NCBI RefSeq assembly: GCF_932526225.1 | Contig: NC_064037.1 | Coordinates: forward strand, 11,204,203-11,268,202 | Direction: 5' to 3' | Length of the DNA stretch: 64,000 nt | DNA from: Nematostella vectensis | Taxonomy: Eukaryota > Cnidaria > Anthozoa > Actiniaria > Edwardsiidae | Shown here: piece by piece, positions 35,181 to 48,400 of the stretch | Layout of the letters: each line of letters begins with the position of its first letter | How positions within the stretch are numbered: the stretch's first letter is position 1 | Translations under genes and position numbers: made by a program | Notes under the pieces: model-generated | Told to the model about the DNA's origin: nothing | Database searches by the model: none | The model's input: the letters and a program-made list of their open reading frames with translations, nothing else

Positions 35181-35441
35181 CTAATTGACCGTACTGCGGG
35201 CGCGCCGAGCGCGTCTCTCGATGCCACGCGTCCTCTGCCCTTCACGATTCGCTCCGCAGGGGCGGCACAACCGCGTCTCCGACTGAGTCCCTATGCCGCA
35301 GATCCTGCACGGCACGTGGAGGGGGCTGCCCTTACGGAGCCTTTGGAGGTGCACCTTGCAGTAGGTGTCCATGCACCTCCGGCCGCAAGTGTTTGCGTGG
35401 CCGACCTTTAGCCACCCGCAATAATCTTTTCCGCACTTCAT
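35181..35441 (-). CDS. Small Cys-rich putative zinc-binding Polinton protein
   Basis: 86 aa, intact. It has repeated Cys pairs: CGKDYC, CGRRCMDTYC, CRICGIG and ETRLCRPCG, with a histidine (KVHLQRL) between them. The Arg-rich tail (GQRTRGIERRARRARS) suggests nucleic-acid binding. It sits just upstream of the replication gene on the same strand. The function is inferred only from composition. Confidence 0.5.
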   Translation of the reverse strand: MKCGKDYCGWLKVGHANTCGRRCMDTYCKVHLQRLRKGSPLHVPCRICGIGTQSETRLCRPCGANREGQRTRGIERRARRARSTVN

Positions 35442-35560
35442 CCTTCGAACGCTCGGTATACACAGGACAGACGGATGTCTAATTGCAAGTCCTTGGGGGT
35501 TCGAACTGCATTATTGGAAAAACATAGCCATGATACTACATAACAGCTCCATTTATTAGG

Positions 35561-35982
35561 GTGCGAGCCACAAAGTCCTTAAAAACGTATGTCATGAAGT
35601 ACCAAGCTCAATTATCCAAGATGGCGGCTCGACTCAAACACGGAATTAGACCTAAAGTGCTTGGCTGGAAACTTTCAGTAACAACCGAGGGGAAAGAGGA
35701 GGACGCCTTCGTAGATGGAGTTTTAAAGAGTTCGACCGCCTCTCTGAAACTGTATTTCGGAAACAGGAGGCTTCTGTGGCAAACAAGGGCTGCCGTAAAA
35801 TCGTAGACCTGTGGCCAGTGATCGAGCGTTCGATAAAAAGAACACACGACGGTATTCATCGCCCTATTATCGCTGCTTTAGCAGAGAAATCCCGAGAGAA
35901 GTCCGAGGTCTTGAAAACAAGCACGACCAAACTGGGGGATTGGGAGCAATCCAAGCACCACGTGAGTAAAACTCAGGTTTAA
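35561..35982 (+). pseudogene. Unrecognised Polinton ORF pair in two frames
   Basis: 35561-35806 (MKYQAQLSKMAARLKHGIRP, then LKLYFGNRRLL) overlaps 35776-35982 (NKGCRKIVDLWPVIERSIKR) in another frame, which runs into the right inverted repeat. It may be one basic protein with a frameshift near 35770. I do not recognise it. Confidence 0.35.
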
Positions 35983-36155
35983 ACGCCACGCCAGCGGCTT
36001 TGAATTTACGGCCGAAAAACGCTCATCTGCATGAGACGGGGCTGGGGGGCTCGGAGGGGCGCGCCGCGCCTCCCAAGCCTAAGATGGGGTTGGGGGGTCG
36101 GAGGGGCCCGCCGCGGCCCCCAGGGGGGTTTCACTCAAACCACCCAGTCCCCCCC
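35964..36155 (-). repeat. Polinton right terminal inverted repeat
   Basis: Inverted partner of 23336-23527. It ends in a C-run followed by ACGTA at 36156-36160. The end is 260 bp from the start codon of the RASAL-like gene. Confidence 0.93.
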
Positions 36156-36415
36156 ACGTAATTACTCTTTTCTAATCAAAAACCGACAATTCAACGAGAA
36201 AAATGCAAATTACTCATTCCACTTGAAGTCCAAAACACGGAAAAGCGAAAGAGGGTAAAAGATATCATCATAGGACGACTTAAAAGCTGGATAATGTTGC
36301 CCCCAACAGATATTTTTAAACCTTAAAAGGTTTAGCGCTGACAAAAAATTGTATTCGAGTAAAAAAAGGGTAAGAGAGAAGTCTAAAGACTTGAAAAACA
36401 CCCAAGATTAATTGC

Positions 36416-39400
36416 ATGATAATGATGGCGGACATTGCACAGATTTATCTTCGGATCCGAGAGGGGAAAAATCTACCAGCCAAAGATATGTGAGTATACT
36501 AAATCTCCTAAAATAAGTCGATGTCTAGCGACGTGTATCTAGCGCCCTATACTTAAATCAAATAGTTCCTTTGTACTTTCATAAATTTCTTTTATTGTGT
36601 CATATTTTATTTTAGGTCGGGGAAAAGTGACCCGTACTGCGCTGTTAGGATAGATAACGAGCTAGTGGCCTGGTAAGCGACCCACAAAAGTCAAATACAT
36701 CCATAAAATGGCGATACAAATCATGGAAATTACACCTGTTTTAAGGAACTATACTAACCACGGTCGTGCGTCATGTTTTACTTGTATCTTTTGCTTATGT
36801 CTGAAGAAGATAAGGTTTTAAGGCCATGTTTTGTATTTGAATATACCAAAAAGAATGCAGATTAAATAATTGATCATTATATATTCTTTACGACTATACG
36901 ACCGATCATGATTGCATAAGCATTGCTCTATTTTCGGATTATATACGCTTCAACGGCTCAACGTTTGTGAGTCAAAATAATTATACACAGTATCTAACAT
37001 ATTTTGATTAGGTTTTTTATCATTTTGTAAATAAATGTGTATTCTTCCGTTCATGTCCTTTTAAACTCTTGTTTTAAGCAAACTATTTTGTCGTTACAAT
37101 TAATAACAAACATAGAGGAATGGCATAAAACAGCAAAAAGTGTAATTACAGATATATATACGAATCAATTTCTATGAGTACGAAAGTAACTTATTCCGCT
37201 AACTGCCGGTTTGTGTAACAAGTTTTGAAGGTCTGTGGAACGAGTTTTGGCGGTTTGTGTAAAAAGTTTTGTCGGTCTGTGTGTGAAGAGTTTTGCTTGC
37301 CTATACACTCTTTTATAAAAGAACGTCTAATTTTCAGTTTGGGCTGAGCCGTCCTTATTTTTGGGATTTTTTAAGGCTGAATATGTTCTTAACGATGTAT
37401 GGTGTATATAAAGTATAATACCCAATAAAATAATAGTAATGGAATTACACAAATGATCAATAGCAATAATATATTAGGTTGTCATTATGAGCACAATTTG
37501 ATTTGGCATTTTAGATCTCATCAGGACCAAAAAAGCAATGTGTAGTTCCAGGAAATATCCAAACCCCCCCCCCCCCTCCCCCACCTATTGAGGGGGTCGG
37601 AGGTATGACCCCACCCCTCGGGATTTTCAACCCCCCTGGAAAAAAATAAATACAGTAACTGTTAAGGAAAAAAGGCATTTTACCCCCCTCTGGAAATTCC
37701 TTGGCGTTTGACCCCCCTGGAATTTCCAATCCCCTCAATGGGGGGGGGGGGGGTATGGATATTTTCTGGAACTACACAATATTATATCTGAGCCTCGGCG
37801 TGTTCTTACAGGCTGGACGTTGTTAAAAAAAGGTTCTTATAAAAAAGAATGTATGTAACAAGTTTTACTCTCCCGTTTTTTAACAAGTTCTGCTTGCCTA
37901 TATGTAACTAGTTTTACTTGCCTGTATGTAACGAGTTTTGTCTGCCTATACAAGCCCGTATCCAGGGGGTGGGGGTGCAAGGGGTGTGAACGGCACCCAC
38001 AACGGCCAAAAGTCCACTTTCGGTTCTCAACAGACGTGCTATTTGTAGACAAAACTATAAAGCATAAGCTAGATCACTCTGGTATGTAGCCAAATCTGAC
38101 AATAAACGTCCCGTGGAGATAATGCAAAGGCATAAGAAAAAACCCTTTTTTATTCTTTTGGAGGTGGTCAGATCCCCCCCCCTCCCCTCCCTCTTTTCCG
38201 GAAAAATCAGGTCCTCTTTTTCGGATTCCGCAACCCCCCCCCCTCCCCAAGAAAAATTCTGGGTACGGGCCTGATATATAACGAGGTTTGCTGTTTCAGG
38301 ACCTCGACTGTGTGGAAGACGTTAGAGCCATTCTGGGGCGAGGAGTTCAACATGTTTATCCCTGGCAAGTTCAACACCCTCTCTATCACAGTTTACGACG
38401 AAGACACGCTAGGAAATATATGGACACACACTTGGGTGTGTGTAGACACGCTAGGGAATGTGGACACGCTAGGGTATGTGGACACGCTAGGGTATGTGTG
38501 GACACGCTAGGGTATGTGTGGACACGCTAAGGTATGTGTGGACACGCTAAGGTATGTGTGGACACGCTAAGGTGTGTGTGGACACGCTAAGGTGTGTGTG
38601 GACACGCTAAGGTGTGCGTGAACACGCTAGGGTGTGTGTGGACACCCTAGGGTATGTGTGGACAAGCTAGGGTATGTGTGGACACGCTAGGGTATGTGTG
38701 GACACGCTAGGGTATGTGTGGACATGATAAGGTATGTGTAGACACGCTAAGGTATGTGTAGACACGCTAGGGTATCTGTAGACACGCTAGGGTATGTACG
38801 GACACGCTAGGGTATGTGTGGACACGCTAGGGTATGTGTAGACACGCTAGGGTATGTACGGACACGCTAGGGTATGTGTGGACACGCTAAGGTATGTGTG
38901 GACACGCTAAGGTATGTATGGACACGCTAAGGTATGTACGGACACGCTAGGGTATGTGTGGACACGCTAGGGTTTGTGTAGACACGCTAGGGTATGTGTG
39001 AACACGCTAGGTATGTGTGGACACGCTAGGGTATCTGTAGACACGCTAGGGTATGTGTGGACACGCTAGGGCTTGTGTGGACACGCTAGGGTATGTGTGG
39101 ACACGCTAAGGTATGTGTGGACACGCTAAGGTATGTATGGACACGCTAAGGTATGTATGGACACGCTAGGGCTTGTGTGGACACGCTAGGGTATGTGTGG
39201 ACACGCTAGGGTTTGTATGGACACGCTAGGGTATGTGTAGACACGCTAGGGTATGTATGGACACGCTATGGTATGTGTGGACACGCTAAGGTATGTATGG
39301 ACACGCTAAGGTATGTATGGACACGCTAGGGCTTGTGTGGACACGCTAGGGTATGTGTAGACACGCTAGGGTATGTATGGACACGCTATGGTATGTGTGG

Positions 39401-42400
39401 ACACGCTAAGGTATGTATGGACACGCTAGGGTATGTATGGACACGCTAGGGCTTGTGTGGACACGCTAGGGTATGTGTAGACACGCTAGGGTATGTATGG
39501 ACACGCTATGGTATGTGTGGACACGCTAGTTTCTATGAAACCCCCCAGTCCCCCCCCCCCCCGGCCTACATGAGCAATTGCTCCAAAAAGTCGTGTACGC
39601 GAACCGCGCCCGGCCAACATGAGCAATTGCCCCAAAGAGTCGTGTACGCGAACCGCGCCCGGCCTACATGAACAATTGTGTAGACACGCTAGGGTATGTG
39701 TAGACACGCTAGGGTATGTACGGACACGCTAGGGTATGTGTGGACACGCTAGGGTATGTGTAGACACGCTAGGGTATGTGTGGACACGCTAGGTATGTGT
39801 GGACACACTAGGTATGTGTAGACACGCTAGGGTATGTGAAGACACGCTAGGGTTTGTATGGACACGCTATGGTATATGTGGACACGCTAGGGTATGTGTG
39901 GACACGCTAGGGTATGTGAAGACACGCTAGGGTTTGTATGGACACGCTATGGTATGTGTGGACACGCTAGGGTATGTGTGGACACGCTAGTGTATGTGTG
40001 GACACGCTAAGGTATGTGTGGACACGCTAAGGTATGTATGGACACGCTAGGGTATGTGTGGACACGCTAGGGTATGTGTGGACACGCTAGGGTATGTACG
40101 GACACGCTAGGGTATGTGTGGACACGCTAGGGTATGTGTGGACACGCTAGGGTATGTGTGGACACGCTAGGGTTTGTGTGGACACGCTAGGGTATGTATG
40201 GACACGCTAGGGTTTGTATGGACACGCTATGGTATGTGTGGATACGCTAGGGTATGTGTGGACACGCTAGGGTATGTGTGGACACGCTAGGGTATGTGTG
40301 GACACGCTAAGGTATGTGTGGACACGCTAAGGTATGTGTGGACACGCTAGGGTATGTACGGACACGCTAGGGTATGTGTGGACACGCTAGGGTATGTGTG
40401 GACACGCTAGGGTATGTGTGGACACGCTAGGGTTTGTGTGGACACGCTAGGGTATGTATGGACACGCTAGGGTATGTACGGACACGCTAGGGTTTGTGTG
40501 GATACGCTAGGGTATGTGTGGACACGCTAAGGTATGTGTGGACACGCTAAGGTATGTGTGGACACGCTAAGGTATGTGTGGACACGCTAAGGTATGTGTG
40601 GACACGCTAAGGTATGTGTGGACACGCTAAGGTATGTGTGGACACGCTAAGGTATGTGTGGACACGCTAAGGTATGTGTGGACACGCTAAGGTATGTATG
40701 GACACGCTAGGGCTTGTGTGGACGCGCTAGGGTATGTGTGGACACGCTAAGGTATGTATGGACACGCTAGGGTATGTATGAACACGCTAGGGTATGTGTA
40801 GACACGCTAAGGTGTTTGTGGACACGCTAGGGTATGTGTGGACACGGGTGAATGTGCCGTGCTTAGTACTAATGGCAATCCCAGCACCATTAGGGAAAGC
40901 ACTCTCCATGTTTTCACGTCATAGTTCATTCAAAACACCACCCAAAGCCCCCTCTTTGCCTTAGGGCCCCGTCCACTCTCTTTCAATGTTACCTTGGTGC
41001 GCAACATTGAATAGAAGGGGGGGGGGGGTAATATGTTTATACTTAGAAAATTTGCATATTGAGTATATCATAACTGATATAGAAATCATTTAATCAACCA
41101 ATTCACTGATTGTATAGGAGTGGGTGCGCACACCTCCTTTCCCCACGACTGATTTAAAGCGGACACCATATCCTAGACTTCCTTTCACGTCATATTGTTG
41201 TTTGCTCCCCCCCCCCCCCCCCCCCCCCAATGCAGCCCTGCGATTTCGCAAGAGACACGTGCTCAATATATGTCGCTAGTATAATCTCCCATTTATCTGT
41301 TTCTTTTTTTTTATAGAGGCGACGATAGAATCGGAAAAATAACATTGAACAGGGAAGTTCTGAGTCTGAGCACGCGAGGAATTGAAAAGTGGTTTCTTCT
41401 CTCACCCGTCTACAACGGCACGGATATCCAGGGAGAACTTCGACTAGAGACCACTCTTTATGAGATGGTATGTTCCAGCAACCAACAAATACCGTAAATG
41501 GAATGCAGCCTAGTGCCTGGTGTCTTCTCGGGTTTCCTGTGCTCGTAATGAACCTGGGAACGTTTCTACCCACTACAGGAAGCCCAGTCAGAAAGCCTGA
41601 AACTGTGTAGATTTTTTCAGACGAGATAATAGCTCTCCGCCACTCTCTTTTCGTAACCACAAATCCTGTATTTGGAAGTGAACTTCAGAAGGCCGACCAC
41701 GTAGTTACTTTGCTGCTATTGGCCGATGGAAATGGAGGCCTTGTCCCGCAGAGAAAGGGTGGGGGGAAGGGGTGTTGGGAGGGGGTGGAGATATTGGTTC
41801 TGGGATGCTTTTTGGACATAAAAGGGGCATGTCATATCTGTGATAGCCACGAGGCAATGTTGCTCAGTAACTTACAGGATTTCCCAGTGCAGCCTTAGGA
41901 AATTGTTGTGTATTGATCAAAGTTTGTATTTTTAAGATGACGTCAAGAAGCTAAAGGTCAAAGTTCTGGAAACCAAGTAAGATTGATAGCAATCGTTCGT
42001 TCGTTCCTATCTATGTGTAGTATACAGTATGTGTCATGTCAACATTCGAGCCTGCATGGTCTTCTTGTTTTTCCTTTTTTTTAATATACAACTTATCAAA
42101 AAAATACATATAGTTTTATGTTACTGTCTTATGTCGCTAGGTCCTTTTGTGCACGCGTATATTGCTACATAATTGTCTCGTTGTCACTATAGCTCTGTGT
42201 ACTCACAGAGTCTGGATGGGGGGGGGGGGTCTGCATGTCGATAGTCGGTAAGAATTCTCGGTCTTTGTCGGTAGTTGGTGAATCTAAGCTAGTATTCGCT
42301 TTTGCACTAGATTTCACGTATAAACAAGAATAAACATTATTTAGGGCTGATTAGTAATTTTAATTAATTAATTAAGTTTTTAAAAAAACTTATGATAATA

Positions 42401-45400
42401 AATTAGTTATGGATTAAAAGTTGATGCAACAGAAAATACATAGTACAGATTTTGAACTGGCCGAATTTAAGTTGATTGACGATAGAAGTAAATAGTACAA
42501 ATACCGGAAATAATAAAATGTCGGTAGTCGCCAAATATTTTTTTATCGCTAGTTACTAGTTATTTTCATATTTTGTCGGTAGTCAGTTAAACCTATCCAG
42601 ACCCTGTACTCACGGATACCAGGAAACTATATGAAATCAAGCCATCATTTTCTTTAAAAGGATGATTTTATTGACTGATTGAACCCGCACGAATATACCC
42701 CTGAATCCGCCACTATCTATTGACAGCATTTCGGTTGTTAGGGACCTGACTGAGCGATCGTATAAAGACCCCGATGGACCGTTTGTACGCCTCATTCTCA
42801 CCGATAAAAATAGTAATGGGTCAGGGCGTAAAGTATCTGCCTACGTCAGCAATGATCTACCGCAACATTACATTCCGCTCACTGAGGACATGGAAGAGAC
42901 CATGGTACGTGGACCCAACCGTCCCCATCGCAATGCTGGTTGATGAGGTTTGCAATGTTCTGCGAACTCTCGCCTAAGATTTCCCCTGAATCGTGTTCTG
43001 GCTTGGGTTGCGCACAAATACGTACTAATTCCCTTTAAAGTTTACAGAGCCGATAGGAAGCTCTAACATTGGATATTAATCTCCGACGTTAGTAATGTGC
43101 AAGGGCGGATCAAGGGGTGGGCCGCCCTATTGTCATATATTTGGGCTAAGAATAACAAGAAATATAAGGAAATCCATCGGAGGAACAATAAATTCGGCCC
43201 TTCTTTATTGAAACCCTTGATTCGCACACCCCCCCTCCCTTTTTTGGAATTCCTGTATTCGCGCCCCTGGTGCAAATATTTAAAAAAGGTCCCATGGCCC
43301 GTAGGCAGTTTTGGGATAGGGCGGGGTTTCTGGGGGTGCGTTTTTTATAGCTTACGTTTCCACCAAGTCTCTATTGCTTGAGTCGTTTTTTTTTTTTTTT
43401 TAATTCCCATTCGTAAAAAACCCTTTCCCTAGAAAAGTCCAGAAAATGTAATTTTCTTCGCATTCTCAATCTACGGATGCTTGCATGATCGCGTTTCAGG
43501 ACGGCTGTCCACGCCATTATTCACAGACCCAGAATGCCGTGGAATTCGAAAGCAAGTCCCCCCTGACAGACCTGAATCTCGTAGCAGAAGTGCTGGATAG
43601 AGTAGACGCTATACAGTCTATGGGCGAGGTACACACCGGGGGGTAGGAAAGGGGGAGAGGTGAATGAAGTATAACACTCCATCTGAAGGGACGATAAGGG
43701 CTAGTTTCCACATAAAATAAAAAGCAAACAAGTTAAACACCGTAAAACGTTATGTTCTCCCTATTTAAAGAAGGTAGCCTTTTTAAACAAGTGGTGTTTA
43801 AAACGAGATTTAAACATGCTTATATTATCACACCCGCGAACATGATCTGGTAGTTTGGTCCATAAAGATGGAGCATCAGAGGAAAAAATTAATATCTGAT
43901 TTCTCCCTGGAAGCTGGCTGTTCTTGCGTTAATCATAAACGATAATCAATTATATAGAGCCAATGAGGAGCGTTCCCTTAAAGCTCTTATTACTCCAGGG
44001 GTTTCTTATAACTTATCTTTGGGATAATTTTGCTGTTTTCAGGCGATAGTGGTACTTTAAAAGCATGTGCTTTAGGGGTTTCTTATAACTTATCTTTGGG
44101 ATAATTTTGCTGTTTTCAGGCGATATGGTACTTTCAAAGCATGTGCTTCAGGGGTTCCTTATAACTTATCTTTGGGACAATTTTGCTGTCTTCAGGCGAT
44201 AGTGGTACTTTCAAAGCATGTGCTTTAGGGGTTTCTTATAACTTATCTTTGGGATAATTTTGCTGTTTTCAGGCGATAGTGGTACTTTCAAAGCATGTGC
44301 TTCAGGGGTTTCTTATAACTTATCTTTGGGATAATTTTGCTGTCTTCAGGAGATAGTGGTACTTTTAAAGCATGTGCTCCAGGAGTCGAAGGACGTCTGG
44401 TACAAGCTTTACCCCCTACCAAAACAACGACACCGTAAGATGTAAGTTAAACTCAACCCCCCAACCCCTCAACCCACCCTTCTCCCCAGTTTTACTTTTA
44501 TTCCTAACTAAGCTTTGCTCACCTTTATTTTTCCTTTTTCCCTAATCTGTAACTTAACTCTTACCTCACCTTTTTTTACTCTTAACCTTAACTTTACCAT
44601 TACACTACGCTTGCTCGGTGAATTAGCCTTACTTTTACCCTCTCCCTAAACCTTTTGTTTAACCCCCTACCTTTAACTTTATCCTATGATATAACTCTTA
44701 TCTTTTGCTTTTCCCTTACTGGTAAATTAAACCTTACCTTTTTTTCTATCCTATTGATATGACCCTAAACCTTACCTTTACCTTCACCCCAAGGTGTAGT
44801 GTCAATGTTAAAACTACAAATTATTTCGTTATCTTTTGCCAGCATAGAACTGTTATTTTCTCAACATTTTGATTGGAACAAATCATTGTCAATTCTATAC
44901 AGAATTTTAATATTAAATAGCGCTGGAAAACTATCGCTCTATGTTTTGGCGGCTTCTGAACGCAGACGCGTGTATGACCGAAAATAACTTGAAGATTGAG
45001 CTTTCTTTGGCGTGGTGTGTAGTTTATAGGTCACAATACAGAAAAATTAGGAAAATATTTGGGGGCACTGCCACGCCCCTACTGGTCATTTCCTTATATA
45101 TTTTTAAAATATCGGGGGGGGGGACGTACCCCCAGTGCCCTACCCTCTGCTAGGCCCTGTGGACATTCGATAACTTAAGAAGGGCTTAAACCTGCAGGGG
45201 AGAGCTGGGAAGTATCAGGCTGAAAATCGCGATGATGGGGGAGCGAGTACTGCACTCCCAGTCCTATGCACCACTCGTAGAGATGATAATGCAGCCTTTG
45301 ACTCTACCGGTTCACTCAGACCCCGATATACTGACCGTCATGGACGATCTCAACACGCTCGACCACGGGTCTGTCATGCGACAACTTGTCAAGCTTTTCA

Positions 45401-48400
45401 TTGGTCAGGACCTGCTGTTGCCATTTATGGATCTTGTGACATACCGAGAGATAAAAAAGACAAGTAAGATTGCCTGAGATTTCGTACAATAGGCTAGTAA
45501 ACGATAACGTTACGTAAGGATAACGTAAGATGAAAAACAATACACCAAAAACTGAAATTCAACTCTGCCAAACTTTCGTCTTTAATAAGACTTCTTCAGT
45601 GCAGACTGAAGAAGGTGAATGGTTACAAGCTTATTTAAGATGAAAAAGATATACTTGTTCAGCCTCTCTTACCTTGTCACGTCTTCGATACAGAATGTGG
45701 TTTGTTCTCATTTACCCAAAATAATCTGTCTTTTATATAGCCACTTTAACGACACTTTTTAGAGGGAATTCTTGGGCTTTTGTCATTTGACAATAACGAC
45801 AATAACGACGAAAAAAGTAATATTGCTGACGCTCGATTGTTGCTCATGACAATGGGGATAATATAATGATGATGATGATGATCATGATGGTGATAATGAT
45901 GATAATATCATGATGATAATGATGATGATGTTGATGATTACAAAAAAAAGCAGAAACCCGAACCCTCCAAGACACGAGAGGTAGAAATAATGCGTAGAGT
46001 TGAAGTCACCCGAGTTCGAGTCCCCCGATTTCGAGTTATCCGAGTTGAAGTCACCCGAGTTCGAGTCCCCCGATTTCGAGTTATCCGAGTTTTAGTCACC
46101 GAGTTCGGGTCATCCGTGCTCAAGATATTCGAGTTATTTGAGCTCGAGTTATTCAAATTCGAGTTATCCTCGAGTTATCGGGATTAAACTCTAGGTGTAG
46201 CTGTGACTGATTTTTATTTTCTACTAGACTGTTGGAATGCCATACTTGCTGGATATCCTCAAGCCGACGATCGATAACATTTTCGATAAGCACAAACAAG
46301 TTGAGCTGGATCCAGCGAGACCAGTGAGGACGAGGTAAACCTCCCTCGCTAAAGGTTTTCTTGTTTTTTTTTTTTTGTTTTTTTTACTCCATGAACCTCA
46401 TTCTTCTCACGCTAAGTCTCTTCTTTATTTTTTTATCAGCGTTGCCTTTTTGTATGGCGCTAACCCCCCATCTTCTCCTTTTTTAAATTCCTCGGTGGTC
46501 TTTCTCCCTACACTTTTTATCTTTGGTATCTCTTATCGAGGCTCAGTTTCGCTTTAAAGTCCCTCTTCACGTCCTAAACGTTAATACTCCCCCTCTTTCA
46601 TGTAACATCAGTATTATGCTAAGGGCGTAGCCAGGGAGGGTGATTTCTCAAGAACATTCGTTTTCAAATGAGACGTATCGACTAAGACGTAATAGCTTTA
46701 TTGGATCAGAAAAGGGTGTGTGTTTTTTTGGAGGGGGGGTCCCTAGGCCACCCTCCTGGCTACGCCGTTGGGTATCCCCAAATACTTATTTGCATTGATC
46801 CCTGCCGTCTCCCTGTTCCGCTAGACGATTGAGCCTCCGTCAGGATGGCGAGGACTTCATCGCGCGCAGCGAAGGCATCTTACGCGGCTACATAGACACA
46901 ATCATGAACGCTATCCTCAACTCCGTAGAAGCGATCCGTGTACATGCGAATAGTGTTTCGAAACCTGGCCAAGAGAGTTCATGAGCGCTTTGGTGATGCA
47001 CCAGGTTGCGAGGTGAGGGCTTCCTGTGTGCAAATTTGTTTGCGTAGATCTGGATGCAAGATGCTGGGTTTCCTATGCTCGTGTTAGCTGTTTCAGCTTC
47101 GTGCTTCCTGTGCGCGCATTTGTTTGCGTAGAACTGGTGCGAGGTGTTGAGCTTATTGTGTTCACAACTGTTCAAAACGTTGTGAGCTGTGTGATGGTTA
47201 CTACTTGTAATAGATATACTAATAGTTTTAGTATTCTGCTAAACAGGCTTCAAGCTTAAATTCTTGGGTCACCCGAAAAATGAGGAACCACCATAAATCA
47301 TAATTGTGCGTTTTTCCTTTTTCAGGACCAAAAGTATCTCGCAATCAGTGGCTTTCTTTTCTTGCGGTTTTACGCGCCCGCGATACTCGGACCCAAGCTC
47401 TTTAGCTAAAGAAGTGACCACGCGGATAAGGTGAACGCGATAACTGCTCAAAGGAATGTTTACACTAAATCTTTTACTTTGCTCTGTTTCCTTGGGATGC
47501 AGGACACGGCTCGGGATACGGGATCACTTTTGGGCTATGCAATCTGGGATGGAGGGCTGTAGCTAAAATCCCGTTACCCACAACCCAAACCTCGGCTACT
47601 TTTTCATCCAAACCAGGACCATGATCCGAACAAAAAACCATGCAATTATTCTCGTTAAACCAAATCTCGTTTTTCAGGCCTAAAATAAAGAAATAAATGT
47701 GCTTCCAACGTTGTCTTCAGGACCCTGTTTGATGTTTTCCGTCTCTCTTTAGATCGTGCAAAAGATCGGTAACCTCGAACCGATCAACCAACTCGTCCTC
47801 CAAGGAGAGGTGGATGGGACCGCTGGCCAGCTGTATCACCGACTACGCCGATCAAGTTCGCGACTTCCTGGATCGAGTCATGGACATAGAAGACTCAGAT
47901 AGTAAGAGTCATGTATTCCCGGTTATTGACATGTGGCCAGTTATAGGAGACAACAATTCATCATAGCTTGCTTACAGTCTCTCAAGTGTGTTTATCGGAG
48001 ATAAGGAATTTAGGTATTTAAAAAAAAATATAATCTATATGCTGATGATTTATGTACCACAATGACATGCCTTCTACCACAGAAAAGTCGATAAGTAGAA
48101 TCATTTTTACTCGAAAACATTCTCGCTACGTTTACTGTGAAACCCTCTTTAATAGGGACACCTATGCGGGCCATGCAACTATCTTTATAAATTGGAACCC
48201 CATTTTTAAGAACACACTTGGGGCCCATGCAACTATCTTTATACAGTGGAACCCCGTTAATACGGACGCCGTTGGGGCCTATGTAACTGTTTTCTTTAAA
48301 AGGGTGTTAATAATCTATCTAATTATTTAATATTTTGCTTTCCTGGTGCGCGTTTATGACGCACATGTTTTTTTTTTTTTTTTGTTTCTTGCTCTCGCTT

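Larger units (their letters stand above)
23336..36155. mobile_element. Polinton/Maverick-type element, 12.8 kb, complete ends but decayed genes
   Basis: It is bounded by 192-bp terminal inverted repeats (23336-23527 and 35964-36155) whose outer ends are G6/C7 runs followed by ACTGGGTGGTTTGAGTGAAA. ACGTA flanks both sides (23331-23335, 36156-36160); Polintons normally make 6-bp duplications, and here five bases match. Contents: an RVE integrase, an A32-like packaging ATPase, a candidate capsid protein, membrane or virion-like proteins, and a polymerase-like/SF1 helicase gene. It is GC-rich compared with the surrounding host DNA. Most long genes carry frameshifts or stops, so this copy is not expected to be autonomous. 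Confidence 0.9.

Noticed and set aside
38403-40846. CRISPR-like regular repeat array
   Set aside because: Units are contiguous 20-mers without spacers, in a eukaryotic intron, and derived from the adjacent exon end.
42774-42977. 67-codon plus-strand ORF starting MDRLYASF
   Set aside because: Another frame of the same sequence (DLTERSYKDPDGPFVRLIL) continues the RASAL C2B domain in phase with both neighbouring exons.
44447-44800. CCTTACCTTTACC-type tract as a telomere-like array
   Set aside because: No fixed unit; it is a pyrimidine-rich low-complexity stretch.
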